From Ileibacterium sp. (lineage in GTDB: Bacteria; Bacillota_I; Bacilli_A; Erysipelotrichales; Erysipelotrichaceae): a stretch of 15,019 bases of DNA. Position numbers and translations under genes: made by a program. This document shows positions 6,359 through 13,030 of this stretch, one piece after another (within the stretch, counting starts at the first letter, position 1; each line of letters begins with the position of its first letter). The notes under the pieces were generated by a model. It had not been told where the DNA came from. It searched no databases and worked only from the letters and a program-made list of their open reading frames with translations. Where the stretch lies: assembly GCA_021443945.1 (NCBI GenBank), contig JABUSF010000009.1, positions 3,039 through 18,057 of the forward strand, in the 5' to 3' direction.

Positions 6359-7471
6359 TCATCGCTGAACCTGAATAAATTGTGGTGCTCCAGCGTTTGG
6401 AATGTTTGCACTGTAAACAATGGTTTTGGATTCTCCATCCTGTGTCCAGAAGTTTCCGTGCACGGCCTGTCCATTGCCGATGTAAATCGCAATGTGGTCG
6501 GTTCCGCGTCCGCCGTTGCTGTAATAAATCAGGTTTCCAGGCTGAGGGTTGTCTGTGTAGTATCCATAAACTGAGGCGTATTCGTCTGGCCAGAGACTCA
6601 TGGCATCCTGAACACCTGCGCCTGCAAGTGCCAACTGCACAACTTCTGTACACTGAAGACCGTCTGTTGTGCCTACAAGAGATAATGCAGCATTCGCAAT
6701 GGATTGGTTCAGTCCAGCATAGTATTCAGCATCAGACATTGGCTGATCCACTTCAGGAGCTGCCTCTTCCGGGGCTGCCCATTCTTCCGGCGCCGGTGCA
6801 GCTTCCTCTGGTGCTGTCCATTCCGGCTGTTCTTCCGGTGCTGGTGCAGTTTCTTCTGGAGCTGGAGCGGCTTCTTCCGGTGCTGTCCATTCCGGCTGTT
6901 CTTCCGGCGCTGGTGCAGCTTCTTCCGGTGCTGTCCATTCCGGCTGTTCTTCCGGTGCTGGTGCAGCTTCTTCCGGTGCTGTCCATTCCGGCTGTTCTTC
7001 CGGCGCTGGCGCAGCTTCTTCTGGTGCTGGTGCTTCTGGTGCTGGGACAGCTTCTTCTGCAGGTGCCTGCGGCTGTGCTGGAGCAGGTGTTTCCTGTTCA
7101 GGTACAGCTGTTTCAACCGGTGCAGCTTCTTCCTGAACTGCCTCTTCCACCGTTTCTTCAACCGGTGTCATTTCAGCCACTGCCTCTTTGATATTGTTTT
7201 CAATTTCAGCAGCAGCAGCAACACTTACAGAAGCTGTGGTTCCTTTGTTTGTAGCCTCTTCATCGAGGTCACCGTCTTCTTCATCAAAATAGTAGGAATC
7301 GCCCTGGACTTCCCGCCATCCTTTTGCGATCTGTTTGTCTGTGTTTACAAATTTCTTTCCGTGCCATCCTGGTGTAGTGTCCTGTGCTTCAACAATGGAT
7401 GCCACTGGCAAAAAAGATACACTGCAAAGACTCATTGCAACGAGTTTGCCATATTTCTCTAAAAAGTTCAT
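6359..7471 (-). CDS. Secreted NlpC/P60 family cell-wall peptidase with a Pro/Glu/Ala/Trp repeat linker
   Basis: This 370-residue protein is exported and probably cuts peptidoglycan stem peptides. An N-terminal signal peptide covers about residues 1-29. Residues 35-70 contain GWHGKKFVN and AKGWREVQGDSYYFDEEDGD, resembling a single glucan/choline-type wall-binding repeat. Residues 88-125 are Glu-rich. About 126-240 are a low-complexity linker built from the unit APEEAAPAPEEQPEWT. The catalytic domain covers 250-370. Its probable nucleophile is Cys274 (in LQCTEVV), its likely catalytic His is 326 (in TDHIAIYIG), and the third polar residue is His338. The fold is the NlpC/P60 type, given PGNLIYYSNGG before the His strand, though a CHAP-like reading is not excluded. 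The ribosome binding site is GGGGGGAG. The gene stands alone between its own promoter and terminator. Confidence 0.88.
   Translation of the reverse strand: MNFLEKYGKLVAMSLCSVSFLPVASIVEAQDTTPGWHGKKFVNTDKQIAKGWREVQGDSYYFDEEDGDLDEEATNKGTTASVSVAAAAEIENNIKEAVAEMTPVEETVEEAVQEEAAPVETAVPEQETPAPAQPQAPAEEAVPAPEAPAPEEAAPAPEEQPEWTAPEEAAPAPEEQPEWTAPEEAAPAPEEQPEWTAPEEAAPAPEETAPAPEEQPEWTAPEEAAPAPEEWAAPEEAAPEVDQPMSDAEYYAGLNQSIANAALSLVGTTDGLQCTEVVQLALAGAGVQDAMSLWPDEYASVYGYYTDNPQPGNLIYYSNGGRGTDHIAIYIGNGQAVHGNFWTQDGESKTIVYSANIPNAGAPQFIQVQR
6813..7025 (-). repeat. In-frame 48-bp tandem repeats within the wall-hydrolase gene
   Basis: A 48-bp unit encoding 16 residues (QPEWTAPEEAAPAPEE register) begins at about 6813, 6882, 6930 and 6978. 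The first interval is 69 rather than 48 because of a 21-bp insertion encoding the extra ETAPAPE segment. Neighbouring copies are nearly identical in DNA, differing mainly at third codon positions (ggt/ggc). Degenerate shorter pieces continue on both sides. The reading frame stays intact, so copy number could change by slippage or recombination without killing the gene. Confidence 0.9.
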
Positions 7472-7525
7472 GAATGTCTCCCCCCTTTTTTCCTAAACCG
7501 AACGATAGTGAAAGGATATCATATA

Positions 7526-7564
7526 TTAATCAGCCATCTTCCGTCAGCAGACGGATTTGATTAA
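7526..7564 (-). repeat. Nested inverted repeat in the leader of the NlpC/P60 gene
   Basis: An inner perfect 6-bp stem, TCCGTC and GACGGA around a 4-base loop (7540-7555), is enclosed by a second perfect pair, TTAATCA and TGATTAA (7526-7532 and 7558-7564). In the predicted minus-strand leader this would fold as a stem with an asymmetric internal bulge of 2 and 7 bases. It is not followed by a T-tract in the direction of transcription, so it is not a simple terminator. It could be a leader RNA element or an operator for a dimeric regulator. Confidence 0.5.
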
Positions 7565-7594
7565 ATAATACATTGATAACATAATTCCCATGCT

Positions 7595-7600
7595 ATTATA
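7595..7600 (-). promoter_or_regulatory. Candidate -10 element (TATAAT) for the NlpC/P60 gene
   Basis: TATAAT on the minus strand lies between the HAD gene and the wall-hydrolase gene. The -35 at the right spacing is weak (ATCAAA-like). If used, it gives a leader of about 115 bases that contains the nested inverted repeat at 7526-7564. Confidence 0.45.
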
Positions 7601-7636
7601 GTCTCTTTTCCATTCTTTTTGATACTAAAAAGGCTA

Positions 7637-8401
7637 TTAATAATCCTGTGTTCCCAACTTCTCGATGAGTTCGATCGCCTGGGCTGTGCTCTCTACCGTA
7701 TAGTCTGCACATTTTTTAAGAAAACTGCTTCCAGCGGTGATGGCAAATCCAAGAGCAGCTGCCTGAATGGCTGGCGCATCATTGTCTCCATCTCCCACCG
7801 CAAACACATTCTTCATGGGTACATTCAAGTACGCAGCCATCTCCTGCAGTCCGGTTCCTTTATTGATGCCCGGTGGCGAGAGATCGACTGAAGTATGATT
7901 GACCTGGGACACCACATCCAAATTCATGGACTGAATCTTTTTGTGGATTTCCAGGGCTTCCTCGTTGGTGTCAGGCTCAAAAGACATTCCCGCAAAAGAC
8001 TTGTCAGCCAAAACTTCCAGCGAGGCAACAGGGTTATCAAAGAAAGGATTCGGTCCATCGGACAGAGTGTAGTACATTCCTCCGGCGATAAAGACCTGCA
8101 TGACGTCTTTGAAAGTGTCCGAGAGTGTTCGAACCGTTTCAAAATCAATCCGTGCTTCCTTCCAGGAAATTTCATTTGCATCTGCCAGCTGGGCGCCGGA
8201 GCTGCAGATGTAAAAATCAAAGTCAATCGGACAGTCCACTTTCTCAAAATGTTCTGTAAAGTGAAGAGCTCTTCCTGTGTTCAGGCCAACCAGATTTCCA
8301 TCCTGCTGAAATCGTTTAATTGCTTCCACATCCTGAACACGGTATCCCCCTTCGCCAGGAAAGAACACTGTACCGTCAAAGTCCACTGCCAACAGCTTCA
8401 T
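7637..8401 (-). CDS. Cof-type HAD superfamily phosphatase
   Basis: This 254-residue protein has the complete HAD catalytic set: motif I DFDGT (nucleophile Asp7, acid/base Asp9), motif II around Thr42 in LNTGRAL, motif III Lys181 in INKGTGL, and motif IV VGDGDNDAPA at 202-211 with the Mg-binding Asp residues. The large insert between motifs II and III is a C2 cap, placing it in the Cof/HAD-IIB group. These enzymes dephosphorylate sugar phosphates, pyridoxal phosphate or flavin intermediates; the substrate cannot be assigned here. The ATG has AAAGGG about 9 bases upstream. The gene is separated from tpiA by a strong terminator and appears to be transcribed alone. No strong terminator follows it. 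Confidence 0.92.
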   Translation of the reverse strand: MKLLAVDFDGTVFFPGEGGYRVQDVEAIKRFQQDGNLVGLNTGRALHFTEHFEKVDCPIDFDFYICSSGAQLADANEISWKEARIDFETVRTLSDTFKDVMQVFIAGGMYYTLSDGPNPFFDNPVASLEVLADKSFAGMSFEPDTNEEALEIHKKIQSMNLDVVSQVNHTSVDLSPPGINKGTGLQEMAAYLNVPMKNVFAVGDGDNDAPAIQAAALGFAITAGSSFLKKCADYTVESTAQAIELIEKLGTQDY

Positions 8402-8465
8402 AATAAAATCCCTTTCTGTTTCAGTTTAATACAACCCACATCCGCAAAAAAGGCACCGGTGGTGA

Positions 8466-8496
8466 TTTATGGAATTAATACGACATTTTTTGTCAA
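8466..8496 (-). promoter_or_regulatory. Possible promoter of the HAD phosphatase gene
   Basis: A perfect TTGACA (8491-8496, minus strand) lies about 90 bases before the ATG, but the best -10 (CATAAA, 8466-8471) is weak and at a long 19-base spacing. The TTGACA is also part of a GACA-N5-TGTC dyad. The rest of this 286-base gap holds an AT-rich inverted repeat (AATATAT/ATATATT, 8524-8543), the tpiA terminator, and no convincing gene. Confidence 0.35.
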
Positions 8497-8633
8497 GCCC
8501 CATAGAGTTTTTGCATGAGATTCAATATATAAAAACATATATTTATCCGAATTACAGAAAATGTACATACGCTTTCATCCTGCCTGTTCATCTTTCAGTC
8601 CTTTGAAAGCTTCTGTTTCCTGCTGGCCGGTAC

Positions 8634-8674
8634 AAAAAAAGGGCTGGTTCTTCACAGGAAGAGCCAACCCTTTT
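8634..8674 (-). terminator. Intrinsic terminator of the pgk-tpiA operon
   Basis: On the minus strand GGGTTGGCTCTTC (8658-8670) pairs with GAAGAACCAGCCC (8641-8653), with one mismatch and one wobble, around a 4-base loop. The stem can be extended by A-T pairs and is followed by a seven-base T-tract. It begins about 14 bases after the tpiA stop codon. Confidence 0.93.
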
Positions 8675-8687
8675 GAACAGACATAAA

Positions 8688-9434
8688 TTATTTTGTTTTT
8701 TCGATGATTTCAATGAAGGATTCTGGTTTCAGAGAAGCACCGCCAATCAGGGCACCGTCGATATCAGGCTGAGCCATATATTCAACGATGTTTCCTGGTT
8801 TAACAGATCCGCCATACTGAATTCTGACTTTTTCAGCAGCTTCTTCGCCAACCATGTCTTTTACAACATCACGAACCAGTTTGCAGCAGTCTTCAGCGAT
8901 TTCTACAGATGCAGATTTTCCTGTTCCAATTGCCCAAATTGGTTCATAAGCGATAACGATGTTTTCGTAGTCAGCAGCAGGGATATCTTTTAAAGAACCG
9001 TTCAGCTGTTCAACCAGAACATCTTTTGTTTTGCCGTTGTCGTATTCTTCTTCTGTTTCACCAACGCACAGAATTGGAGTCATGCCGGCAGCCAGCAGTT
9101 TTTTCGCTTTTTTGTTTACCGTTTCATCTGTATCACCAAACATGGCACGGCGTTCGCTGTGACCGATGATGCAGTATTTCACACCGAGTTCTTCCAGCAT
9201 TGGTACAGATACTTCACCAGTGAAAGCACCGGAGTCTTCGAAGTGTACATTTTCAGCAGCAACAACCAGGTTGTCAGCAGCTTCCAGAGCTGTTTTCAGA
9301 TCAGTGAAAGGAACACCTACACCGTAAAGACCTTTGTTTGTTTTAGCAACGCTGTCAACAGCTTCGAAGAAAGCTTTTGTCTCGGCGTTGTTTTTGTTCA
9401 TTTTCCAGTTTCCAACAATAATAATGTCTCTCAT
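8688..9434 (-). CDS. tpiA: Triosephosphate isomerase TpiA
   Basis: TpiA interconverts dihydroxyacetone phosphate and glyceraldehyde 3-phosphate in glycolysis. The 248-residue TIM barrel is complete. The substrate-binding GNWKMNK carries Asn9 and Lys11. The electrophile His92 lies in IIGHSERR. The catalytic base Glu164 lies in AYEPIWAIGTG, which also begins the flexible loop 6. The phosphate-binding YGGSVKPGN (207-215) and GALIGGASL follow. An AGAGG ribosome binding site precedes the ATG. It lies 36 bases after pgk with no terminator between, so the two are one operon. gap and gpmI, often in the same cluster in Bacillota, are not here. Confidence 0.98.
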   Translation of the reverse strand: MRDIIIVGNWKMNKNNAETKAFFEAVDSVAKTNKGLYGVGVPFTDLKTALEAADNLVVAAENVHFEDSGAFTGEVSVPMLEELGVKYCIIGHSERRAMFGDTDETVNKKAKKLLAAGMTPILCVGETEEEYDNGKTKDVLVEQLNGSLKDIPAADYENIVIAYEPIWAIGTGKSASVEIAEDCCKLVRDVVKDMVGEEAAEKVRIQYGGSVKPGNIVEYMAQPDIDGALIGGASLKPESFIEIIEKTK

Positions 9435-9470
9435 ATTTACCTCTTTACAATTATGAATGGTCTAATCGAC

Positions 9471-10652
9471 TTACTTATCTGCAATGATTGCGATACCTGG
9501 CAGAGTTTTGCCTTCCATGTATTCCAGGGAAGCGCCGCCGCCTGTAGAGATATGGCTGAATTTGTCTTCGAATCCAAGCTGGATTGCAGCAGCTGCACTG
9601 TCGCCGCCGCCGATGACTGTCGTTGCATCTGGCAGTTCGGAGATGGCTTCGCATACTTCGAGAGTTCCTTTTGCGAAGTTAGGCATTTCGAATACGCCCA
9701 TTGGTCCGTTCCATGCAACCGTCTTGGCACCTTTTAAAGTGTCCTTGAACAGTTCGATGGATTTTGGTCCAATATCCAGACCCATCCAGCCTTCTGGAAT
9801 GTCTTCGCCAACAACTTTGATGTCAGCATCGTTTGCAAATTTGTCTGCGATCACAGCGTCTACTGGAAGAACAAGTTTGTCGCCGCCTTTTTCGATGATG
9901 GATTTAGCGAGATCAATTTTGTCTTCTTCAAGCAGAGAGTTGCCGACTTCGTGACCCATTGCTTTTGCGAATGTATAAGCCATACCGCCGCCAACGATAA
10001 CTTTGTCAGCTTTGTCGAGCATGTTTTCAATGACAGCAATTTTGTCAGAAACTTTTGCACCGCCCAGAATTGCTACGAATGGACGAACAGGTTCGTCAAC
10101 AGCTTTTCCAAGCATGTCTACTTCTTTTTCAACCAGGAAACCAAGTCCGTTTTCTGGAATGTTTGTAGGAATACCTACTGTGGAAGAATGAGCACGGTGT
10201 ACAGAACCGAATGCATCTTCTACAAATACGTCACCAAGAGATGCCCAGTATTTGGACAGTTCTTCGTCGTTTTTGCTTTCGCCTTTTTCGTAACGAGTGT
10301 TCTGAACGAGCAGGATTTCGCCTGGTTCAAGAGCTTCAACCATAGCTTCCAGCTCTTCGCCGCGTGTTACAGGGCAGAATTTAACTTTTACTTCAGGCAT
10401 GAGTTCCTGCAGACGAGGAGCTACGATGCCCAGATCGTTTTTAGCTTTGTCTTCTTCTGTTTTTACTTTGCCAAGGTGAGACATCAAAATCACTTTAGCG
10501 CCATTGTCTGTTAAATATTTCAGAGTTGGCACAGCAGCCTTTACACGGTTGTCGTTTGTGATTTCACTGCCTTTGTGAGGCACGTTCAAATCGGCGCGGA
10601 CGATGACTTTCTTGTTGTTAACGTCCAGATCTTTGACAGTTTTCTTTGCCAT
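9471..10652 (-). CDS. pgk: Phosphoglycerate kinase Pgk
   Basis: Pgk transfers the acyl phosphate of 1,3-bisphosphoglycerate to ADP, making 3-phosphoglycerate and ATP. The protein is 393 residues and full length. The substrate motif VRADLNVP is near the N-terminus. SHLGKVK stands where most bacteria have SHLGRPK. DAFGSVHRAHSS carries the binding Arg/His pair, FVAILGGAKVSDKI is present, and the ADP-binding C-terminus holds NGPMGVFE and GGGDSAAA. Two in-frame starts compete. The ATG at 10661 is only 3 bases from AGGAGG. The ATG at 10652 gives the usual MAKKTVKDLD opening, 12 bases from AGGAGG. I prefer the latter, but the difference is three residues. Confidence 0.97.
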   Translation of the reverse strand: MAKKTVKDLDVNNKKVIVRADLNVPHKGSEITNDNRVKAAVPTLKYLTDNGAKVILMSHLGKVKTEEDKAKNDLGIVAPRLQELMPEVKVKFCPVTRGEELEAMVEALEPGEILLVQNTRYEKGESKNDEELSKYWASLGDVFVEDAFGSVHRAHSSTVGIPTNIPENGLGFLVEKEVDMLGKAVDEPVRPFVAILGGAKVSDKIAVIENMLDKADKVIVGGGMAYTFAKAMGHEVGNSLLEEDKIDLAKSIIEKGGDKLVLPVDAVIADKFANDADIKVVGEDIPEGWMGLDIGPKSIELFKDTLKGAKTVAWNGPMGVFEMPNFAKGTLEVCEAISELPDATTVIGGGDSAAAAIQLGFEDKFSHISTGGGASLEYMEGKTLPGIAIIADK

Positions 10653-10700
10653 AGACTTCATTTTCCTCCTATTGATTGCAGCTAGTGCAGTTCCTGTTCC

Positions 10701-10709
10701 ATTATATCA
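10701..10709 (-). promoter_or_regulatory. Extended -10 promoter of pgk-tpiA
   Basis: The minus strand carries TGATATAAT, a perfect extended -10 (TGn plus TATAAT), with no good -35 at the usual distance. Start of transcription would be near 10694, giving a leader of about 40 bases that contains the AGGAGG. The sequence around it (GAATTGTG, one extra G, TGATATA) resembles the promoter at 14684-14692. Confidence 0.72.
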
Positions 10710-10756
10710 CCACAATTCAAAGGATGAATATACTTTCATCACCGAGTCATCCCATC

Positions 10757-10788
10757 AAAAAAAGAGAAAGCACAATTTGCCTTCTCTT
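10757..10788 (-). terminator. Intrinsic terminator of the glyA-rlmH-583-residue protein unit
   Basis: On the minus strand AAGAGAAGGC pairs with GCTTTCTCTT (10 bp, one G-U wobble) around a 7-base loop and is followed by a T-tract. It starts 8 bases after the stop codon of the 583-residue membrane protein gene and separates this unit from pgk. Confidence 0.9.
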
Positions 10789-10796
10789 GCGTTGTT

Positions 10797-12548
10797 TTAT
10801 TGGGAAATCGGATTTCCTTTTACGTAGATCGTATAGCCATTGAAGTCCACATTGGAATTGGCGGAATCTTCATTTTCAAAGGAATCCACATAGCAGTTTC
10901 CGATTAAAGACAGCCGGCTGGAACTGTCCAGTTTCAAAGAAATTCTGGCACTGCTCTGCGCACTGTTGACAGATCCGGTCAGGGTGGATCCGTTGGTCAG
11001 GCTAAGAGCAAGCTTGGAGCCTTCCGAGGCCTCTACGCTTCCAGATGCGTACTGGCTGGTCAGCGTCAGGGTGCCATTTCCTTTGTTCTGGGAAAGAAGA
11101 ACTCCAGACGGAATTCTAATCACGTTGTCTTCGAGGGTTACTGCAAAATCCGTATTGGATGTTTTAATCAGTGGTGCTCCGTTTAAAGCCCCGCTCTGGT
11201 TCATCACCACGGATGTGGCAGACATTTTCATGTCTACCGGATGGTTGCGGGTGATCAGAGGATCTTCCTTCAGAAGGAACATGGCTCCTGTTTCATCCTC
11301 AGCACAGAATCCATTGGCAGAAATGCTGCTTCCCCGGATTTCCGCACTGGCACCTTCATAGAATGTGGCAATGTTTCCATTCAGAGCATTTCCGTTCAAG
11401 TCGCTGATCATAAAGGTTCCGGCTCCCTGCATCAGGCTGGAGCCTTCGCTTTTGTTCTGCATCAAAACGTTCTGCACGTCCACTTTGGATCCGGAACGGA
11501 TATTGAATCCTGGAGAATACGGTCCATTGGTAAAAATCTTCAGACCAGAACCGCTGATGGAGCCTCCAAACATGGCCTGCAGGGCAGCAGACTGTCCGCT
11601 GTTGGTGATAATCTGAGAATCCGAAACACTGGCATAAGCTTCGTTGCCGTTGCAGCTCAGTCCGGCAGCGCCGGGTGCATCGGTCTGAACATAAGAGTCC
11701 ATCATATTGACCATTCCTCCCTTGCGGACAAGAATGGCAGAGTTTACCCCATAAAGCAGACTGTAATCTGCCTGAGGCACTTCTCCGGTTTTATAAACGG
11801 AACTGGATGTCAAAGTCGCAACGCCACCGTTCATGACCATCAGGGCACTTTCATTGGATGCAGACGCACTCAGACTTCCGGAAACATCTTCCTCATCGGA
11901 AACTGTCTTCACGGAGCCGGCTTCATTGACTTTGTTGTCAGACTGAAGAACAGGAGGCAAATCCGGGATTGGAAATTCATGATCGCTTTCCACCACTGCA
12001 GCGGTCTGGGCAGTTTCCTGTTTTGTCTCTGACTGTTCTGCCGCTGGAGCCGTTTCTGTCTTCTTTGTTTCCTCTTTTGTTTCTGCTTCTGCTGGCTGGT
12101 TCTGTTTTTCAGGATTGGCAGCTTCCTCTTTTTCCTCTTTGGCTTTTTCCAGATCCACAAACGCAATGGGACTTTCCAAAGGTTCAATGGAACCTGCTTT
12201 AAAGCTTGGAATGGTTCCAATCACGCCAAAGGCAAACAGACCGCCTGCTGCCAGGCCGGCTGCCCCGCCCAGGATCACCTTCATTTTCAAAGCTGCATTT
12301 TTCAGCAGATCCTGAATGGAGATTTCATTTTTTTTGGAATAGAAGTAATAAGCCGCCAGCAGACCAAAAACCAGCCCGCAAAGAGCAGCGGCCAGATAGT
12401 AAACAAAAGAAACGCTTACTCCGTTGGTCTGATTGGCCATTGCCTTCATTTTGAATGCTTCCCGGCCTTTGATCACAGCAATGAGCAGAAAGTAGGCACT
12501 TGCCGCCATTCCCGTAATGGTCAGATAGGTTTTATTGCTTCGCTTCAT
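10797..12548 (-). CDS. Membrane-anchored repeat protein with predicted beta-helix ectodomain, function unknown
   Basis: I do not recognise a named function for this 583-residue protein. Three hydrophobic segments are visible at about 8-26, 46-70 and 90-112. A linker of about 115-200 is rich in Glu, Lys, Ala and Gln, followed by a Pro-rich FPIPDLPPV. From about 225 to the end the protein is rich in Ser, Gly, Asn and Thr. Short strands alternate with turns, such as MNGGVATLTSSS, RKGGMVNMMDSYV, RSGSKVDVQNVLM and EGASAEIRGSSIS, the look of a right-handed beta-helix. The end, SNVDFNGYTIYVKGNPISQ, resembles the closing segment of secreted beta-helix or carbohydrate-binding proteins of gut Clostridia (similarity from memory). 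The ectodomain is probably outside the cell, although loops on both sides of the second segment are basic, so topology is uncertain. The gene lies 11 bases after rlmH with its own AAGAGGTG site. Confidence 0.7.
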   Translation of the reverse strand: MKRSNKTYLTITGMAASAYFLLIAVIKGREAFKMKAMANQTNGVSVSFVYYLAAALCGLVFGLLAAYYFYSKKNEISIQDLLKNAALKMKVILGGAAGLAAGGLFAFGVIGTIPSFKAGSIEPLESPIAFVDLEKAKEEKEEAANPEKQNQPAEAETKEETKKTETAPAAEQSETKQETAQTAAVVESDHEFPIPDLPPVLQSDNKVNEAGSVKTVSDEEDVSGSLSASASNESALMVMNGGVATLTSSSVYKTGEVPQADYSLLYGVNSAILVRKGGMVNMMDSYVQTDAPGAAGLSCNGNEAYASVSDSQIITNSGQSAALQAMFGGSISGSGLKIFTNGPYSPGFNIRSGSKVDVQNVLMQNKSEGSSLMQGAGTFMISDLNGNALNGNIATFYEGASAEIRGSSISANGFCAEDETGAMFLLKEDPLITRNHPVDMKMSATSVVMNQSGALNGAPLIKTSNTDFAVTLEDNVIRIPSGVLLSQNKGNGTLTLTSQYASGSVEASEGSKLALSLTNGSTLTGSVNSAQSSARISLKLDSSSRLSLIGNCYVDSFENEDSANSNVDFNGYTIYVKGNPISQ

Positions 12549-12559
12549 CGTGACACCTC

Positions 12560-13030
12560 TTACTTATGATAGCTTCTGTTTTTTTCAATCATAAAGGAGC
12601 GGTAGATCTGCTCGAGAACCAGCGTTCTGCACATAAGATGTGTGAACGTCAGATCTGAGAGCTTCCACCGGGCGTCGGCACGTTTTACCAGTTCTTCACC
12701 CGGTCCTAAAGAACCGGCAATGACAAACACCAAATTGCCCCGGCTCTGCCATTTCTGGCGCTCGCGGCTGAATTCGATGGAGTCCATCATTTTTCCGTGA
12801 AGATCCAGAAGGACGACAAAATCAGAATCCTTGATTTTGTCGAGCACTCTCTGGCTTTCTTTGTCTTTAATCGCTTTTGCTTCACTCTCCCGTTCAGAAT
12901 GAATGTCCGGTTCGTCCTTTACTTCTTCAACCTGCATTTTATCAAAGGCCTGCAGTCTTTTCAGGTATTCCCGGTTCAAAGCTTCAAGGTTTTTGTCTTT
13001 ATTTTTTCCGACACAAATTAATTTAATCAA
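12560..13030 (-). CDS. rlmH: 23S rRNA (pseudouridine1915-N3)-methyltransferase RlmH
   Basis: RlmH is a SPOUT-class methyltransferase that modifies pseudouridine 1915 in helix 69 of 23S rRNA on assembled 70S ribosomes, using S-adenosylmethionine. The 156-residue length is typical. The knotted SAM-binding region shows LLDLHGKMMDS and FVIAGSLGPGEE (102-113). The conserved C-terminus runs LTFTHLMCRTLVLEQIYR and ends YHK, the family hallmark. The only start giving the normal MIKLICVG opening is TTG at 13028-13030, 6 bases after a GGAGG located in the end of glyA. The start overlaps the glyA stop by 8 bases, so the two are translationally linked. Confidence 0.95.
   Translation of the reverse strand: MIKLICVGKNKDKNLEALNREYLKRLQAFDKMQVEEVKDEPDIHSERESEAKAIKDKESQRVLDKIKDSDFVVLLDLHGKMMDSIEFSRERQKWQSRGNLVFVIAGSLGPGEELVKRADARWKLSDLTFTHLMCRTLVLEQIYRSFMIEKNRSYHK

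Noticed and set aside
6813..7025. Regularly spaced repeats that could be taken for a CRISPR-like array.
   Set aside because: The repeats are contiguous 48-bp in-frame coding units with no unique spacers, and there are no cas genes.
6382..7191. Long plus-strand reading frame of 269 codons rich in Leu, Pro and Val opposite the wall-hydrolase gene.
   Set aside because: It is the antisense of the 48-bp repeat region, which lacks stop codons because of its composition. The minus-strand frame has a signal peptide, a catalytic domain, a ribosome binding site and a terminator.
7570..7590. Possible WalR site (two TGTWAN-like half-sites) upstream of the wall hydrolase.
   Set aside because: The half-sites TGTTAT and TGTATT start 9 bases apart instead of the 11 required by the known WalR motif.
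7614..7631. CTTTTT/AAAAAG hairpin downstream of the HAD gene as its terminator.
   Set aside because: The stem is nearly all A-T pairs with no following T-tract, so it is unlikely to terminate efficiently.
8480..8610. Short minus-strand frame of about 34 codons between tpiA and the HAD gene, starting near 8592.
   Set aside because: It has only a weak AAAGGA upstream, no recognisable similarity, and crosses an AT-rich inverted repeat; nothing supports translation.
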